Assembly: GCA_029891385.1 (NCBI GenBank)
Contig: CM057231.1
Location: forward strand, 67,844,990 to 67,908,989
Source: Erythroxylum novogranatense
Taxonomy: Eukaryota > Streptophyta > Magnoliopsida > Malpighiales > Erythroxylaceae
Direction of reading: 5' to 3'
DNA: 64,000 nucleotides
In this document: positions 1-9,204 of the stretch, one piece after another
Layout: every line of letters starts with the position of its first letter
How positions within the stretch are numbered: position 1 is the stretch's first letter
Program-made: the position numbers and the translations under genes
The notes under the pieces: generated by a model
Databases searched by the model: none
What the model was told of the DNA's origin: nothing
What the model saw: only the letters and a program-made list of their open reading frames with translations

Positions 1-259
1 CAAAAATTCAAAAACCACAATTCCCCTCTCCAACTCAATTTTTCATATACACAAATCACATTTATTCACAATCACATTTCTTAACACTTATACCGGGAAA
101 TGTCATGAATGCATGTACAGTCATTTTTTATGTGCAAAAATTACTATTCACATGTATGCGGATGCTAGATTATGCATGAACATGTAAAGGCATTTCTAAA
201 CGTCAATTGACTACTCAAAATTACTATTTTACCCTTCCCATCAGTGATGAGATGTTACA
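1..259 (-). mobile_element. Edge of a TGTAACATC-type LTR (truncated by the window)
   Basis: The right end reads ...GATGAGATGTTACA, so on the minus strand the LTR begins TGTAACATC. The last 170 bases resemble 30490-30671, the matching end of the large insertion at 23247-30671. Both share TGTCAATGAATGCATGTACA-like sequence, a TATGTGCAAA stretch and a CACATGTATG stretch at similar spacing. No coding potential is seen. The rest of the element lies left of the window. Confidence 0.65.
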
Positions 260-1208
260 GAAAAACTAAGACGGAACATTCTATGATGAAGCGTCTTAGT
301 TACAAAACTAAGATAAAATGTTCTAAGCCGAAGTAGAACTAAGGAGGAACGATTCTAAGAAGAAGCGAAAAACTAAGACAAAGCGTCTTAGTTACAAAAC
401 TAAGACGAACGTTCTAAGATGAAGTAGAACTAAGGCAGAACGATTCTAAGACGAAGCGAAAAACTAAGACGAAACAGAGCTAAGACGAAGGAAAAACTAA
501 GACGAAACAGAGTTCAAACTAAGACGCAACAAAAGTCAAACTAAGACTATGCGTCTTAGGTCCGAAACTAAGACAAAAGAAAACTATGACAATGCTGACG
601 GCATACTAAGATACAAAACTGAGACGAAGCATCTTAGGTACCAAAACTAAGACGAAAAGACTAAGACGATGCTGACATCATACTAAGATGATGCTGACAT
701 CATACTAAGACGTAAAACTGAGACGAAGCGTCTTAGGTACCAAAACTAAGATGAAAAAGACTAAGATGATGCTGACGTCATACTAAGATGATAGAAGTAA
801 AACTAAGACACAAAACTAGGATGATGCGTCTTAGGTACCCAAAATTGAGACGAAGCCGACCCGGTCAAACTAAGACGATAGAAGTTAAACTAAGATGCAA
901 AACTAAGACGATGCGTCTTAGGTACCAAAACTAAGACAAAGCCAACCCCGTCAAACTAAGATGATAGAAGTCAAACTAAGACGCAAAACTGAGACTATGT
1001 GTCTTAGGCACCAAAACTAAGACGAAACGGAGTTGATTTGTCTGATCCAACTTAGATTTTTCTCCAAGAGCTTGAACTCAAATTCTAGCCTTATAACAGG
1101 CCCAAAATATGGAATACATAAAAAACTTGGAAAAATAGATCATAAGCAGAAGAAACCATATCTCATTTACAACACTAAACACAATTTGAATTCAGCTTTA
1201 ATTACAAA
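260..1208 (-). mobile_element. Minus-strand TGTTGG-type LTR, copy X, left fragment
   Basis: 1029-1208 matches the 3'-terminal portion of the related minus-strand LTRs, for example a CCATATCTCATTTACAACAC-like stretch compared with about 14310 and 19165. It continues at 4948 after removal of the element at 1209-4947. The terminal TGTTGGACC is not visible at the left edge, so the left boundary is uncertain. It is probably cut off by the TGTAACATC LTR ending at 259. No genes. Confidence 0.5.
262..1028. repeat. CTAAGACG / CGTCTTAG short-motif array
   Basis: Dozens of copies of CTAAGACG and variants (CTAAGATG, CTAAGACA, TTCTAAGA) are interspersed with the reverse complement CGTCTTAG, often as GACGAAGCGTCTTAG. 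Spacing is irregular, about 15 to 40 bases. The array lies where the related minus-strand LTR copies at 13856 and 18662 carry their GC-rich palindromic cassettes, just inside the LTR 3' end. It is therefore probably the cassette of copy X, with a different motif. It is not CRISPR-like: there are no fixed repeats and no unique spacers. Confidence 0.8.
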
Positions 1209-2794
1209 TGTTTGACCCCGAACTTTTCTTGGAATTTAGAAATATGAAATGAGAAATTTTGGTGATTATTCATCTGTAAAGAATAGAATAATTCTTGAAT
1301 TTGAAATGAAGTAGAAAAGATAGTTATGCGCAAGATGGTTTATATGTGATATATTGGAAGTTATAAGTTGAAACATGATCATTGAGTATGCTTCGGTATT
1401 TTAGCCATAACTTTTTCTCGAGTTGCCCGAATGAGATGATTTTTAATTTGGACTAAACTAGAGAAATAGGGCTACAACTTGTCTGATGAAATTGAGTTCT
1501 AATTCAGTCTTTAAGAAATTCAATTTTTGGGTGGAATTTGAGCACAAAATATTGTTTTAGTATAAGAGTAGTTAGAAAATGTTTAGGTATAACTTTCAGA
1601 TTACAGAACCAAATTGAATGATTTTGATGTCATTAGAAAATTAAGACAATGAGGAACATTTCTCTAGAAGGAAGTGCAAGCAAATTCCTTCAATTGAGTG
1701 ATTAGAAAAGGTGTTGATTTTCGGAAGTAGTTAAGCATGATTTAAATGAATTTTGAGGTCTTAATAGAGTATTTTTTGGAATTAATTGGCATGTTAATGG
1801 GAGTTAATTAGCATGTTAATTTGAGTAAGATCATATGCCATAGGTTGATTGAATTATTGTATTAAGGTGGTAAGATTTCACGAGGGGCAAAATTGGCAAG
1901 CCACTTACCATTTAAGTTACAAGGCCTATATGTAAGGGCAAAGTGGTCATTGCTCACTCATTAATGGCATTATTGTAAATAGAAGTGTAGGTTGGCTTTT
2001 AAGGAAGGAGCATGCACAAAATTGTAAAGAAAAGAACCAAAGAAAAGAGAGAAGAGGGAGAGAGTCGGTGGAGAAGAGGAAAAAGAAGAAAGAAAATGCT
2101 AGGTTTTGATTTTTCTTAGTTTTTAAGAGAGATTTTGATCTTTATTCATGAAGGGAAAAGGAAGAGGAGCATGAGAGCTTCCATTCAAGCCAAGAAACTC
2201 CTCATTTGGTGAAGAATCAAGGTAAGAGTATATTTGACTTGTTGGATTTTTAGAGATTTTGGTTTTTATGGCTTAAGAATGGTATGGGTTTAAGTTTTCT
2301 AAGACCAATTTTGGTGATTATGTCTTATGGGTTGTTCAATTTGGATGCCTATTGATTTGGAAATTTTGCTAAGGATGAAGGAGAATAAGAGAGGCAAGAG
2401 GAGCAAGAGGTGATGCATTTTGAACAAATATTAAGCAAGGAATTTCAAGGTGGGTTTGATGTTTATAATTTGAGTAATGAGCTACTAAGGTTTCTTTCCA
2501 AATCAAGAAAATAAAAGAATTTCAATTAAATGTTACTTTATTGTTTTGATTGATTTGAGAATTTTCTTATATATGTGTATGTATAATTTTGAATTGATAA
2601 GTTGTGAATTGCTATGATATGTTGTTATGTTATGTTATGTATATTGGTGTATGACATTGTGATGAAAATTGAAGTGTGAGCATGATTATGCTATACCTTG
2701 TATCATGGCTTTTTGATTGAATGAAAAGAAGAAAAAATATGAGAATATGAAATTGTGAATGATTGAATTAAGCATGAGATTTGATTGTGTTTGG

Positions 2795-2900
2795 GCGAGA
2801 GAGGAACCGTTTTGTAGTCACATGCACGTCGACGTAAAGCCTTCTCCCGGCTGCTCGCTTGTGGCCTACAAGATCCGAAAAGTGGACTCGTTTCCTTCAT
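2795..2900 (+). promoter_or_regulatory. Conserved LTR block with CACGTGCACGT-type palindrome
   Basis: GGGCGAGAGAGGAACC is followed by TCACATGCACGTCGAC, then CCTTCTCCCGGCTG and a GTGGCCTACAAGATCCGAAAA stretch ending in GGACTCG. The same ordered block occurs at 10068-10172 on plus and at 5372-5475, 14848-14942 and 19372-19500 on minus. In the better-preserved copies the core is palindromic, CACGTGCACGTG, and contains the plant G-box/ABRE core CACGTG. This is the best conserved non-coding stretch of the LTR family. Its regulatory role is inferred. Confidence 0.45.
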
Positions 2901-3180
2901 GATGTAAATTTCAGTTTTGTCGTTTTGTTCCACGAAACCCTCAAACCATTTGATTGTGCATTTGAATTTTGACATGTTAAGTATGATGCAATTTGTGTGT
3001 TATGCTTGGATGATGAATTTCATCAAATGTGTTTAAAGTGATGATGCATTGAATGATGATTTATGATGTTTACGAATTGCTTAATTAGTGGTGAATTTTG
3101 GGAGATATGTGTTACATGGATTTCAATGTGAGTTTCACAAAGGAAATAACTATTTCAATGGTTTTTGCTTATTTCTTGAT

Positions 3181-3263
3181 TATAAACGTGTTACCCACGA
3201 GCTGTAAGCTCACCCCCCTTTCATTCCCATCTCTAGGTGATGAGAAAGAGATCGGGTGAAAGA
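3181..3263 (+). promoter_or_regulatory. Conserved GAGCT...AGCTC hairpin block of the LTR
   Basis: The block runs TTACCCACGAGCTGTAAGCTC, CACCCCC, CATTCCCATCT, then AGGTGATGAG and GATCGGGTGAAAG. It recurs at 10463-10546 (plus), 14500-14600 (minus) and 5100-5165 (minus). GAGCT and AGCTC are separated by 3 or 4 bases, so the transcript could form a small hairpin. CAGGTGATGAG resembles a 3' splice junction. Function unknown. Confidence 0.4.
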
Positions 3264-4039
3264 AAGTAAAGGCATTCATTTGATTATGCATATGTTGTAT
3301 TTTTTTGTTATATTGATGTAAAAACTAAGACTTTGGACATATGTTGAGAATTTTGGGGTTTTGTATCTTTTGTATTCGGATTTTTAATATCAATGATGTA
3401 ATATGGCTTGGAATGCCATTAAAGTTTGTAAATTTATCTTGTGATGTTAATGAAATATGGATTTGTGTATGGACATGGAATATTAATTTGTATATGGATT
3501 GATGATTATGAATGTTGAGCAAAAAGGGTTGGTATAAATATACATATATATTTACATAAGTGAGACATTATGGAAATGAAAGATAGAATTTTGTGGATGA
3601 TGAGAATTGGACACAAGTGATGAATGAAATGAGTAGATATTAGAGAGTTTAATGGAAAATTATTGACAGTTGAAATCGTTATGAATCATATTGCAATAGA
3701 GGAAGTGAATTTGGGAAAAATCTCAAAGTTTCATGAGGGTAAATGTGTGTTCTGTTTTCCAGTAGAAAACTGGACTGATTTAGATGTAATTGTACAAATT
3801 GGTCTTCATGAAAGTTGTATCTTGTCTTTCTATCTTTCCAACGGTATAAAGTATGTGATTTTTTTATATCGGAGTTGAAAGTTGTGATCATTATAAGTTA
3901 GGATGTCTTAGAGGACGTCTTTCCCGAACCATTAGAGTTTATGAAGAGATATCGGGCTAGAAATAGTTGAATTTGGGAAGATTATGTGGAAAGAGGATGT
4001 TAGGATGAGTTTAGGATCCTTTGGAGGGGCCTTGGAGGG

Positions 4040-4180
4040 TGAAAAATTTGTGTCACCCGAAGGTTACACTGCCTGCCCGTGTAAAATCACACGGGCCGTG
4101 TGTTTCTGATACAGGAGCACATTCCACCGGAAGGTTACACGGCTAGCCTGTGTAAAATCACACAGACCAGGTCCAAAATG
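4040..4180 (+). repeat. GC-rich cassette: two copies of a GGTTACAC...GTGTAAAATCACAC unit
   Basis: The unit GAAGGTTACAC-GC--GCC-GTGTAAAATCACAC appears at about 4059-4095 and 4131-4165. Within it CACACGGGCCGTGTG is nearly palindromic. It is a local GC-rich island in an AT-rich LTR, near the LTR 3' end, where other family members hold different palindromes. Confidence 0.6.
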
Positions 4181-4843
4181 ACATAATTTTATTTTGGTGT
4201 CTTCAAAAAAGTTGTATATCTAGGAGTGTAATTTCTAATGGTATAAGAACTAAGTCAATCCTATACCCTTAGTGATAGTTATGGCATTTTCTCCAAAGGA
4301 TGTACAATTCGAACAAGGACATAAACATGTTGAATTTGTTTGGTCATAACATCTCCGTCCGACCTCCGAATGAAGTGATTCTTGAGGCGATTGATTCCTA
4401 AGACATGAATCTATCTCTCCATGAAAATTTGGATCTTTTGGTGTTGATTTGAAAAAGTTTGATGGAAAGAAAATGAGGGATCGGTTGGAAGAGCATAATC
4501 GGGTTATGAATATACGTTGGATTTTTATCTTGAGCTATGGAGTTCCGATTGAGGTGATTTTTTCTTCAAAATAAACTAGAGACTTAAAGCTACAATTTCT
4601 TTGAAGAATTCAAATTGAAATACTGGTTTGAAGATCTCCAAATTTAGTTCACAAATAGGAGAAATGAGTTCGAGTATGGTGACAAATTTATGTGGGCATG
4701 CCATTGAACAAATTGTGAGGAAAATTATTGGAAAGTTATGAGAATGAAAAAAAAATTCGATGATGGTTAAGGAGACTTCATTGGAGTACGCTCACATTAT
4801 ATGGTTTCGCTTAAGAGTTGGGTTCTAGAAATGGGGCCTAACA

Positions 4844-4947
4844 GTTGTGGTATCAAAGAAAGCAGTTGGGCTTTAGAATCAAGTGAGGCCCAACAGTTGT
4901 GGTATCAAAGCAAGTGGTTGGGCTTCAGAATCAAGTGAGGCCTAACA
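4844..4947 (+). repeat. 52-bp tandem duplication of LTR end plus primer-binding site
   Basis: Two adjacent 52-base units (4844-4895 and 4896-4947) each begin GTTGTGGTATCAAAG and end GAGGCC(C/T)AACA. With the LTR end at 4843 this gives three LTR-like ends and two primer-site-like sequences in a row. Each unit contains an inverted repeat, GTTGGGCTT with AGGCCCAAC, mirroring the LTR-terminal hairpin of the family. Confidence 0.75.
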
Positions 4948-6525
4948 ATAAATCAACACGCTCATCAAAAGCTCAATACAAATACATATGGATGATCAAT
5001 GTTTAATATGCTTATAAAGCTATCCAAATGCTACTAACTTAATACAAAAGACGCCTAGTTAGCTTGGAGTATCCAATTGCCCTGCAAGGATCGCTAATTT
5101 TCTCGATCTACACCTGAGAAGGAAGTGGTGGGGTGAGCTACACAGCTCAGTGGCTAACATATTTATAGCCATGACAATTGACCAAAGTCAAGCATATGTA
5201 TGTATATATATATATATCTAGATAGCATTCATACTTTATTCAAGCAATTTAAACATTCATCAAATTTTGCTCAATCACATAACACTCAATATGTTTCATG
5301 CTTAATCATTGAAAGATGCATTGCACAACAAACGGCTCAAGGGTTCCATGAAATAGAATGAGGAAATCGAAGTTTACCTCATGAACAGAATGAGTCCATT
5401 TCGGAGCTCATATGCCACAAGCGGGTAACCAGGAGAAGGCTCTTGTCGACGTGCACGTGACGAATAGAATGGTTCCACTCTCATACAAACAGAAGCACAT
5501 AATCATGCTCAGAATCATTTTATCAAAATGATATCCTTTCATTCTTTTTCTTCTTTCTTTTCATTTATACAGAATGGCATGACAGATATCAAGGCATAAC
5601 ATTGATCAAAAATCATAATTTAGTTATATCAAAAATCTTGCTTCTTTCATGGTATGACCAAAATCAAATATCATCATAAATTTTCAATAAATCATTTTCA
5701 AAAAATTAATCACATAATCAAACAAAATGTCATGCATCTTTTTAATGCATAACATTTAACACATATACACACATAAGCAAGAATCTGCCCAATCACACAA
5801 AACTATAAACATATTACCTACCTAGTCAGCTTGCGAAAACCAATTCAAGCTTGCCTTTCCCTTTGCTCTTGGGTAGGCTTCCCTTGGTCCCCTACAATAA
5901 CCAAGGTTCCTATCAAACAACATTCCAAACAAATTTATAACTTAACAGGAAAGTCCTACTATTTCAATAGATGTAAAAAGATTGAACTCAAATCTAACCT
6001 ACCCATCACCCATCTAGGTTAGAAAACCCTACACCTAACCTAGAAACCCCAACATCGATTGGGCTCCCAAAATCCATCTTCTTCCAACACAAACTCTTTG
6101 CTTTAGTAAAGCAAAAGAAAAGATGGTTAACCCACCTTAACAAGTTGATCTCTCTTCTTTCCTTCTTCCACCGAAACCTTTCTCTTCTCTCTCTAACTTT
6201 TGTTTTCTCACTCTTCTCCATCTTCAAATCACGTTTGTCACCTCTTCACAAGCAAAACAACACATCCTTCTTCTATTTCTACCCTTAATAAGCCTAAAAA
6301 GTCCATCTTACCCTTCATAATAAGCTTATGCTCTTCTATGCTCAAGTGATCTCCCAAAAATGTCCTTATTACATCCTTATTACATCAACACCTTACTTTC
6401 ATTTATCAATTCAACAAATCCTACTAACCTTGGCACCATTATAGCTCCAAAAATTAAATCTATCTAAACTCCAAAATTATTTTGAAATCATGCTTACTTA
6501 AAGAAAAAAATTTCGGGGTCCAACA
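4948..6525 (-). mobile_element. Minus-strand TGTTGG-type LTR, copy X, right fragment
   Basis: It ends at 6525 with GGGGTCCAACA, the start TGTTGGACCCC of the LTR on minus. It contains the conserved blocks at 5100-5165 and 5372-5475 and a pyrimidine-rich stretch at about 6150-6220, which is a purine-rich leader on minus. It matches the LTR at 18662-21020 over most of its length. The insertion site is inside the protease region of the minus-strand Athila-like element, whose coding sequence resumes at 6526. Together with 260-1208 it makes about 2.5 kb, the size of the 13856 copy. Confidence 0.65.
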
Positions 6526-6692
6526 CAAAGACCCATCATAGACATCAACTTTTGTTCTGGAAGTTTTAAAAAATGTTCTTCCCAATAAAATTGGGACTAA
6601 AGTGGATGAATCTTCATTACCCATTTGTAAGACATAAAAGTCAGCAGGAAAAATCATATTATCAACTTGAACTAGGACAACCTCAAGAACAC
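6526..6692 (-). pseudogene. Athila-like protease, C-terminal fragment
   Basis: The minus-strand frame encodes the C-terminal half of an Athila-type retroviral-like aspartic protease: a V-L-V-Q-V-D stretch, F-P-A-D-F-Y-V-L, and P-I-L-L-G-R-T-F-F, the usual ILLGRPF-type end of the fold. The N-terminal half is at 11206-11590. The two are separated by the LTR at 6693-11205, and the reading frame continues exactly across the insertion if one AACAC copy is removed. Downstream the protein is cut at 6525 by copy X, so no reverse transcriptase of this element remains in the window. Confidence 0.8.
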
Positions 6693-7869
6693 TGTTGGAC
6701 CCCGATCTTTCGGTAGAAATTAGAAATATTAAATGAAATTAAATGAGTGTGTTTGTATAGGTATTGTGTTATAGATGTTATTGTATTTAAAGGAGATTGA
6801 TGAGAAATGAAGTGATTGATTTTGATGACTTTGAAAATTTAGTACAGTTGTATGAGTTATGAAAGTCAAAATGAATTAGTTGATTGAAATGAAAGTTGAA
6901 AAGCAAGAAATGATTAGTGAAAGTGTTATATGTTGAAGAAAATTAGAAAGTTTGACTTTTTGGAGTAAAGAGTTGACTTTTGATTTAGGCACTTTTTGAG
7001 AAAATGATCTTAATAAAAAATTGTAGCTTATGTTGAGAGCTTTCCGTAGCCATAAAGTATGCTATTTTTCGATATCGGGATTGAAAGTTATGATATTTGA
7101 AAGTTAAGTGTATTTTGTCTTGGTTTGGAAAATGCTATTAAGAGTAAGATTGCGTATGACTTTTGTGAAAGAGAAATGTGTATGCGTATATCCTTTGGTG
7201 TTGAGTTTGATGTGGGGAAATGGCTGGCTTTGGAATAGTTTATTGGAGATTTGAATTGTGTTTGAGATGAATTAGTTGAAGAGTTTGTGGTAGTGGGTGA
7301 ATATGTGAAGTTGATGTGTTGAGATGTGAAGTTGATGTGTTAGAATGGTGTTTAGAGACTTCAATGATAAATCTGTATTGATTTAGATTGATTTAGCCAA
7401 AGTGGTCTTAATGAAAGTGGTAGATTATGTTTTTATCTTTCCATTGATATAAGGCACGAAAATATTGGACAAGGGAGTAGAAAGTTATGATTTTTAGAAG
7501 TTCTGAGGCCGTTTAATGTGAAGCTGATCGACCAGTCAGTTTGTGTGGAGTTTTTGACCCATTTAGGGGTTGATATGATTTTTAAGGCCTTAATGAAAGT
7601 TGTAGATCTTTCTTCAAGCTTTCCATAGACACCAAGTTTGTTAAATTTGGAGTTTCAGATCAAAAGTTATGATGTTTGCAAGTTTTGGTACAGTTGAGAA
7701 ATTATCGATTAGTCATCTTTGTGTAAAATTTTGATCCCTTTAGAGTCTGAACTTGCTTGTAAGTCCTTCTTGAACATTGTAGATCTGTCTTTTATCTTTC
7801 TAACGAAACAAACCGTGTCTAATTTGGAGCTCGGAGTCAAAAGATATGAACGTTTGAAGTTTGAAGGTC

Positions 7870-8010
7870 GGATCACATGGTTGATTGCCCACCTGCGCGC
7901 GCCTGCGCGAGCGACCGACCTGGTGCGGGAGACCGACCTGGTGCGGGCGACCGACCTGCTGTGCGACCTTTGCGATCGATTTTCAGCCGACCGACCTCTC
8001 TTCCTTGTTT
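7870..8010 (+). repeat. GC-rich CGACCGACCTG cassette
   Basis: GACCGACCTGGTGCGGG and near copies occur about five times in 110 bases, preceded by GCGCGCCTGCGCG. The GC content contrasts sharply with the surrounding AT-rich LTR. It gives an arginine/serine-repeat ORF on minus and overlapping plus ORFs. These are by-products of the repeat. Confidence 0.65.
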
Positions 8011-8164
8011 TAGCCATAAATTCTTCGTCCGAATTCCGATCGACCTGATTTTTGATACGTTGGATTCCTAAGACATTTTTCTATCTTTTCATACTAGATA
8101 GGTAGGTTTTGGAATTAAATGGAGAAAGATAGCTCGGATTATAGTGAGTTGATCGGTTGTAAAA

Positions 8165-8960
8165 GTTTAAACAGTGTTTGGTATTTTTGAGATATCTCGA
8201 GCTTTAGAGCTCATATTGATTTGATTCTTGTTGGAAATTAAACTAGATAGATGGGGCTACAAAAGTTATAAAGGATCCGATCGACAATGTAGCCTTCAAG
8301 ACTTTCAAATATGGGTCGGAAGTTAGGTATAGAGTTCAGTCTCAGCTTTGTAATGGTATGAGCAGTGTTCAGTATTTTGGAGTTATATCGGTCGCTAGAG
8401 CTCCGATCGATCTGATTCTTTTTGCAAATTAAAATAGAGACATATACCTATAAATGTTATTAAGGAGCCGATCAACAATGGAGCCTCTAAGACTTCCAAA
8501 TATAGGTCGGAAGTTAGATGTAGTGTTCAGTCTCGGTGTTGTAATGGCTGAACAGTGTTCAGTATTTTGGAGATATATCGATTGCTAGAGCTCGGATTGA
8601 GCTGATTCTTTTTGAGAATTAAACTAGCGAGATGAGGCTACAAAAGTTATGAAGGAGCCGATCGACAATGGAGCCTCTAAGACTTCCAAATATAGGTCGG
8701 AAGTTAGATGTGGTGTTCAGTCTCGGTGTTGTAATGGCTGAACAGTGTTCAGTATTTTGGAGATATATCAATCGTTAGAGCTCGGATTGAGCTGATTCGT
8801 TTTGAGAATTAAAATAGAGACATGGGGCTACAAATGTTATGAAGGAGCCGATCAACAATGTAGCCTCTAAGACTTCCAAATATGGGTCGGAAGTTAGGTG
8901 TAGTGTTCAGCCTCGGGTTTGAAGAACAAACTTCAGTATTTTGGAGATATCTTGAGCTAT
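8165..8960 (+). repeat. About 187-bp tandem array, roughly 4 units, in the LTR upstream region
   Basis: The anchor TTCAGTATTTTGGAGATAT recurs near 8172 (degenerate), 8370, 8557, 8747 and 8930. Each is followed by an AGAGCTC(C/G)GAT stretch, AATTAAA(A/C)TAGAGAC, GGCTACAAA(A/T)GTTAT, and GAAGTTAG(A/G)TGTAGTGTTCAGTC. The middle units are nearly identical. This is the cause of the extra length of the copy and is located like an enhancer array before the TATA-like box. Confidence 0.75.
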
Positions 8961-9194
8961 CGAGCTCTGATCAATCCGATTCTTGAAGCGATGGATTCTT
9001 AAGACATAGAGGAACATTTCTTTAGAAGAAAGTTTTATCAAATTACTTCATTTACCTGATCGAAATAATCAGACAAGATGTCAGTTTTAAAGACCAATGA
9101 AGGGGAAATTTTGGAAGTTTACTTAAAGGGTTAAGTTTATAGGCTTAAATGGAGGGGCTTATGGGTCATTCCTTATTCATTAATTGACCTGGCA

Positions 9195-9204
9195 CTATAA
9201 AAGC
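9195..9204 (+). promoter_or_regulatory. TATA-like box of the 6693-11205 LTR
   Basis: CTATAAAAGC is followed after about 30 to 60 bases by a purine-rich stretch (AAGAGGAGAGAAGAGAGAAAG) typical of transcript leaders in these LTRs. Position and composition fit an LTR promoter. It is not experimentally supported. Confidence 0.4.

Larger units (their letters stand above)
1209..4947 (+). mobile_element. Plus-strand TGTTGG-type LTR with primer site, nested in copy X
   Basis: It starts TGTTTGACCCCG and ends GAGGCCTAACA. The flanking pentamers are ACAAA (1204-1208) and ATAAA (4948-4952), a probable target-site duplication with one change. The LTR proper appears to end at 4843 (GGGGCCTAACA). A primer-binding site like that for tRNA-iMet (TGGTATCAAAG, 4848-4858) follows directly and fixes the sense strand as plus. 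There is no gag or pol, so this is a solo LTR with a short piece of leader. It shares non-coding blocks with copies at 4948-6525, 6693-11205, 13856-16412 and 18662-21020. The ORFs inside are short and unrelated to known domains. Confidence 0.7.

Noticed and set aside
262..1028. CRISPR-like array of CTAAGACG repeats
   Set aside because: Repeats are 8-9 bases, irregularly spaced, in both orientations and degenerate, with no unique spacers. The sequence is eukaryotic.
1204..6529. One composite insertion with ACAAA at both ends (1204-1208 and 6525-6529)
   Set aside because: It would need ends not of TG...CA form, and the alternative (1209-4947 nested in copy X) explains homology on both sides better.
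7709..8071. ORFs on both strands including an R/S/V-repeat protein
   Set aside because: They are created by the CGACCGACCTG repeat. Overlapping frames on both strands are open for the same reason and no domain is recognisable.
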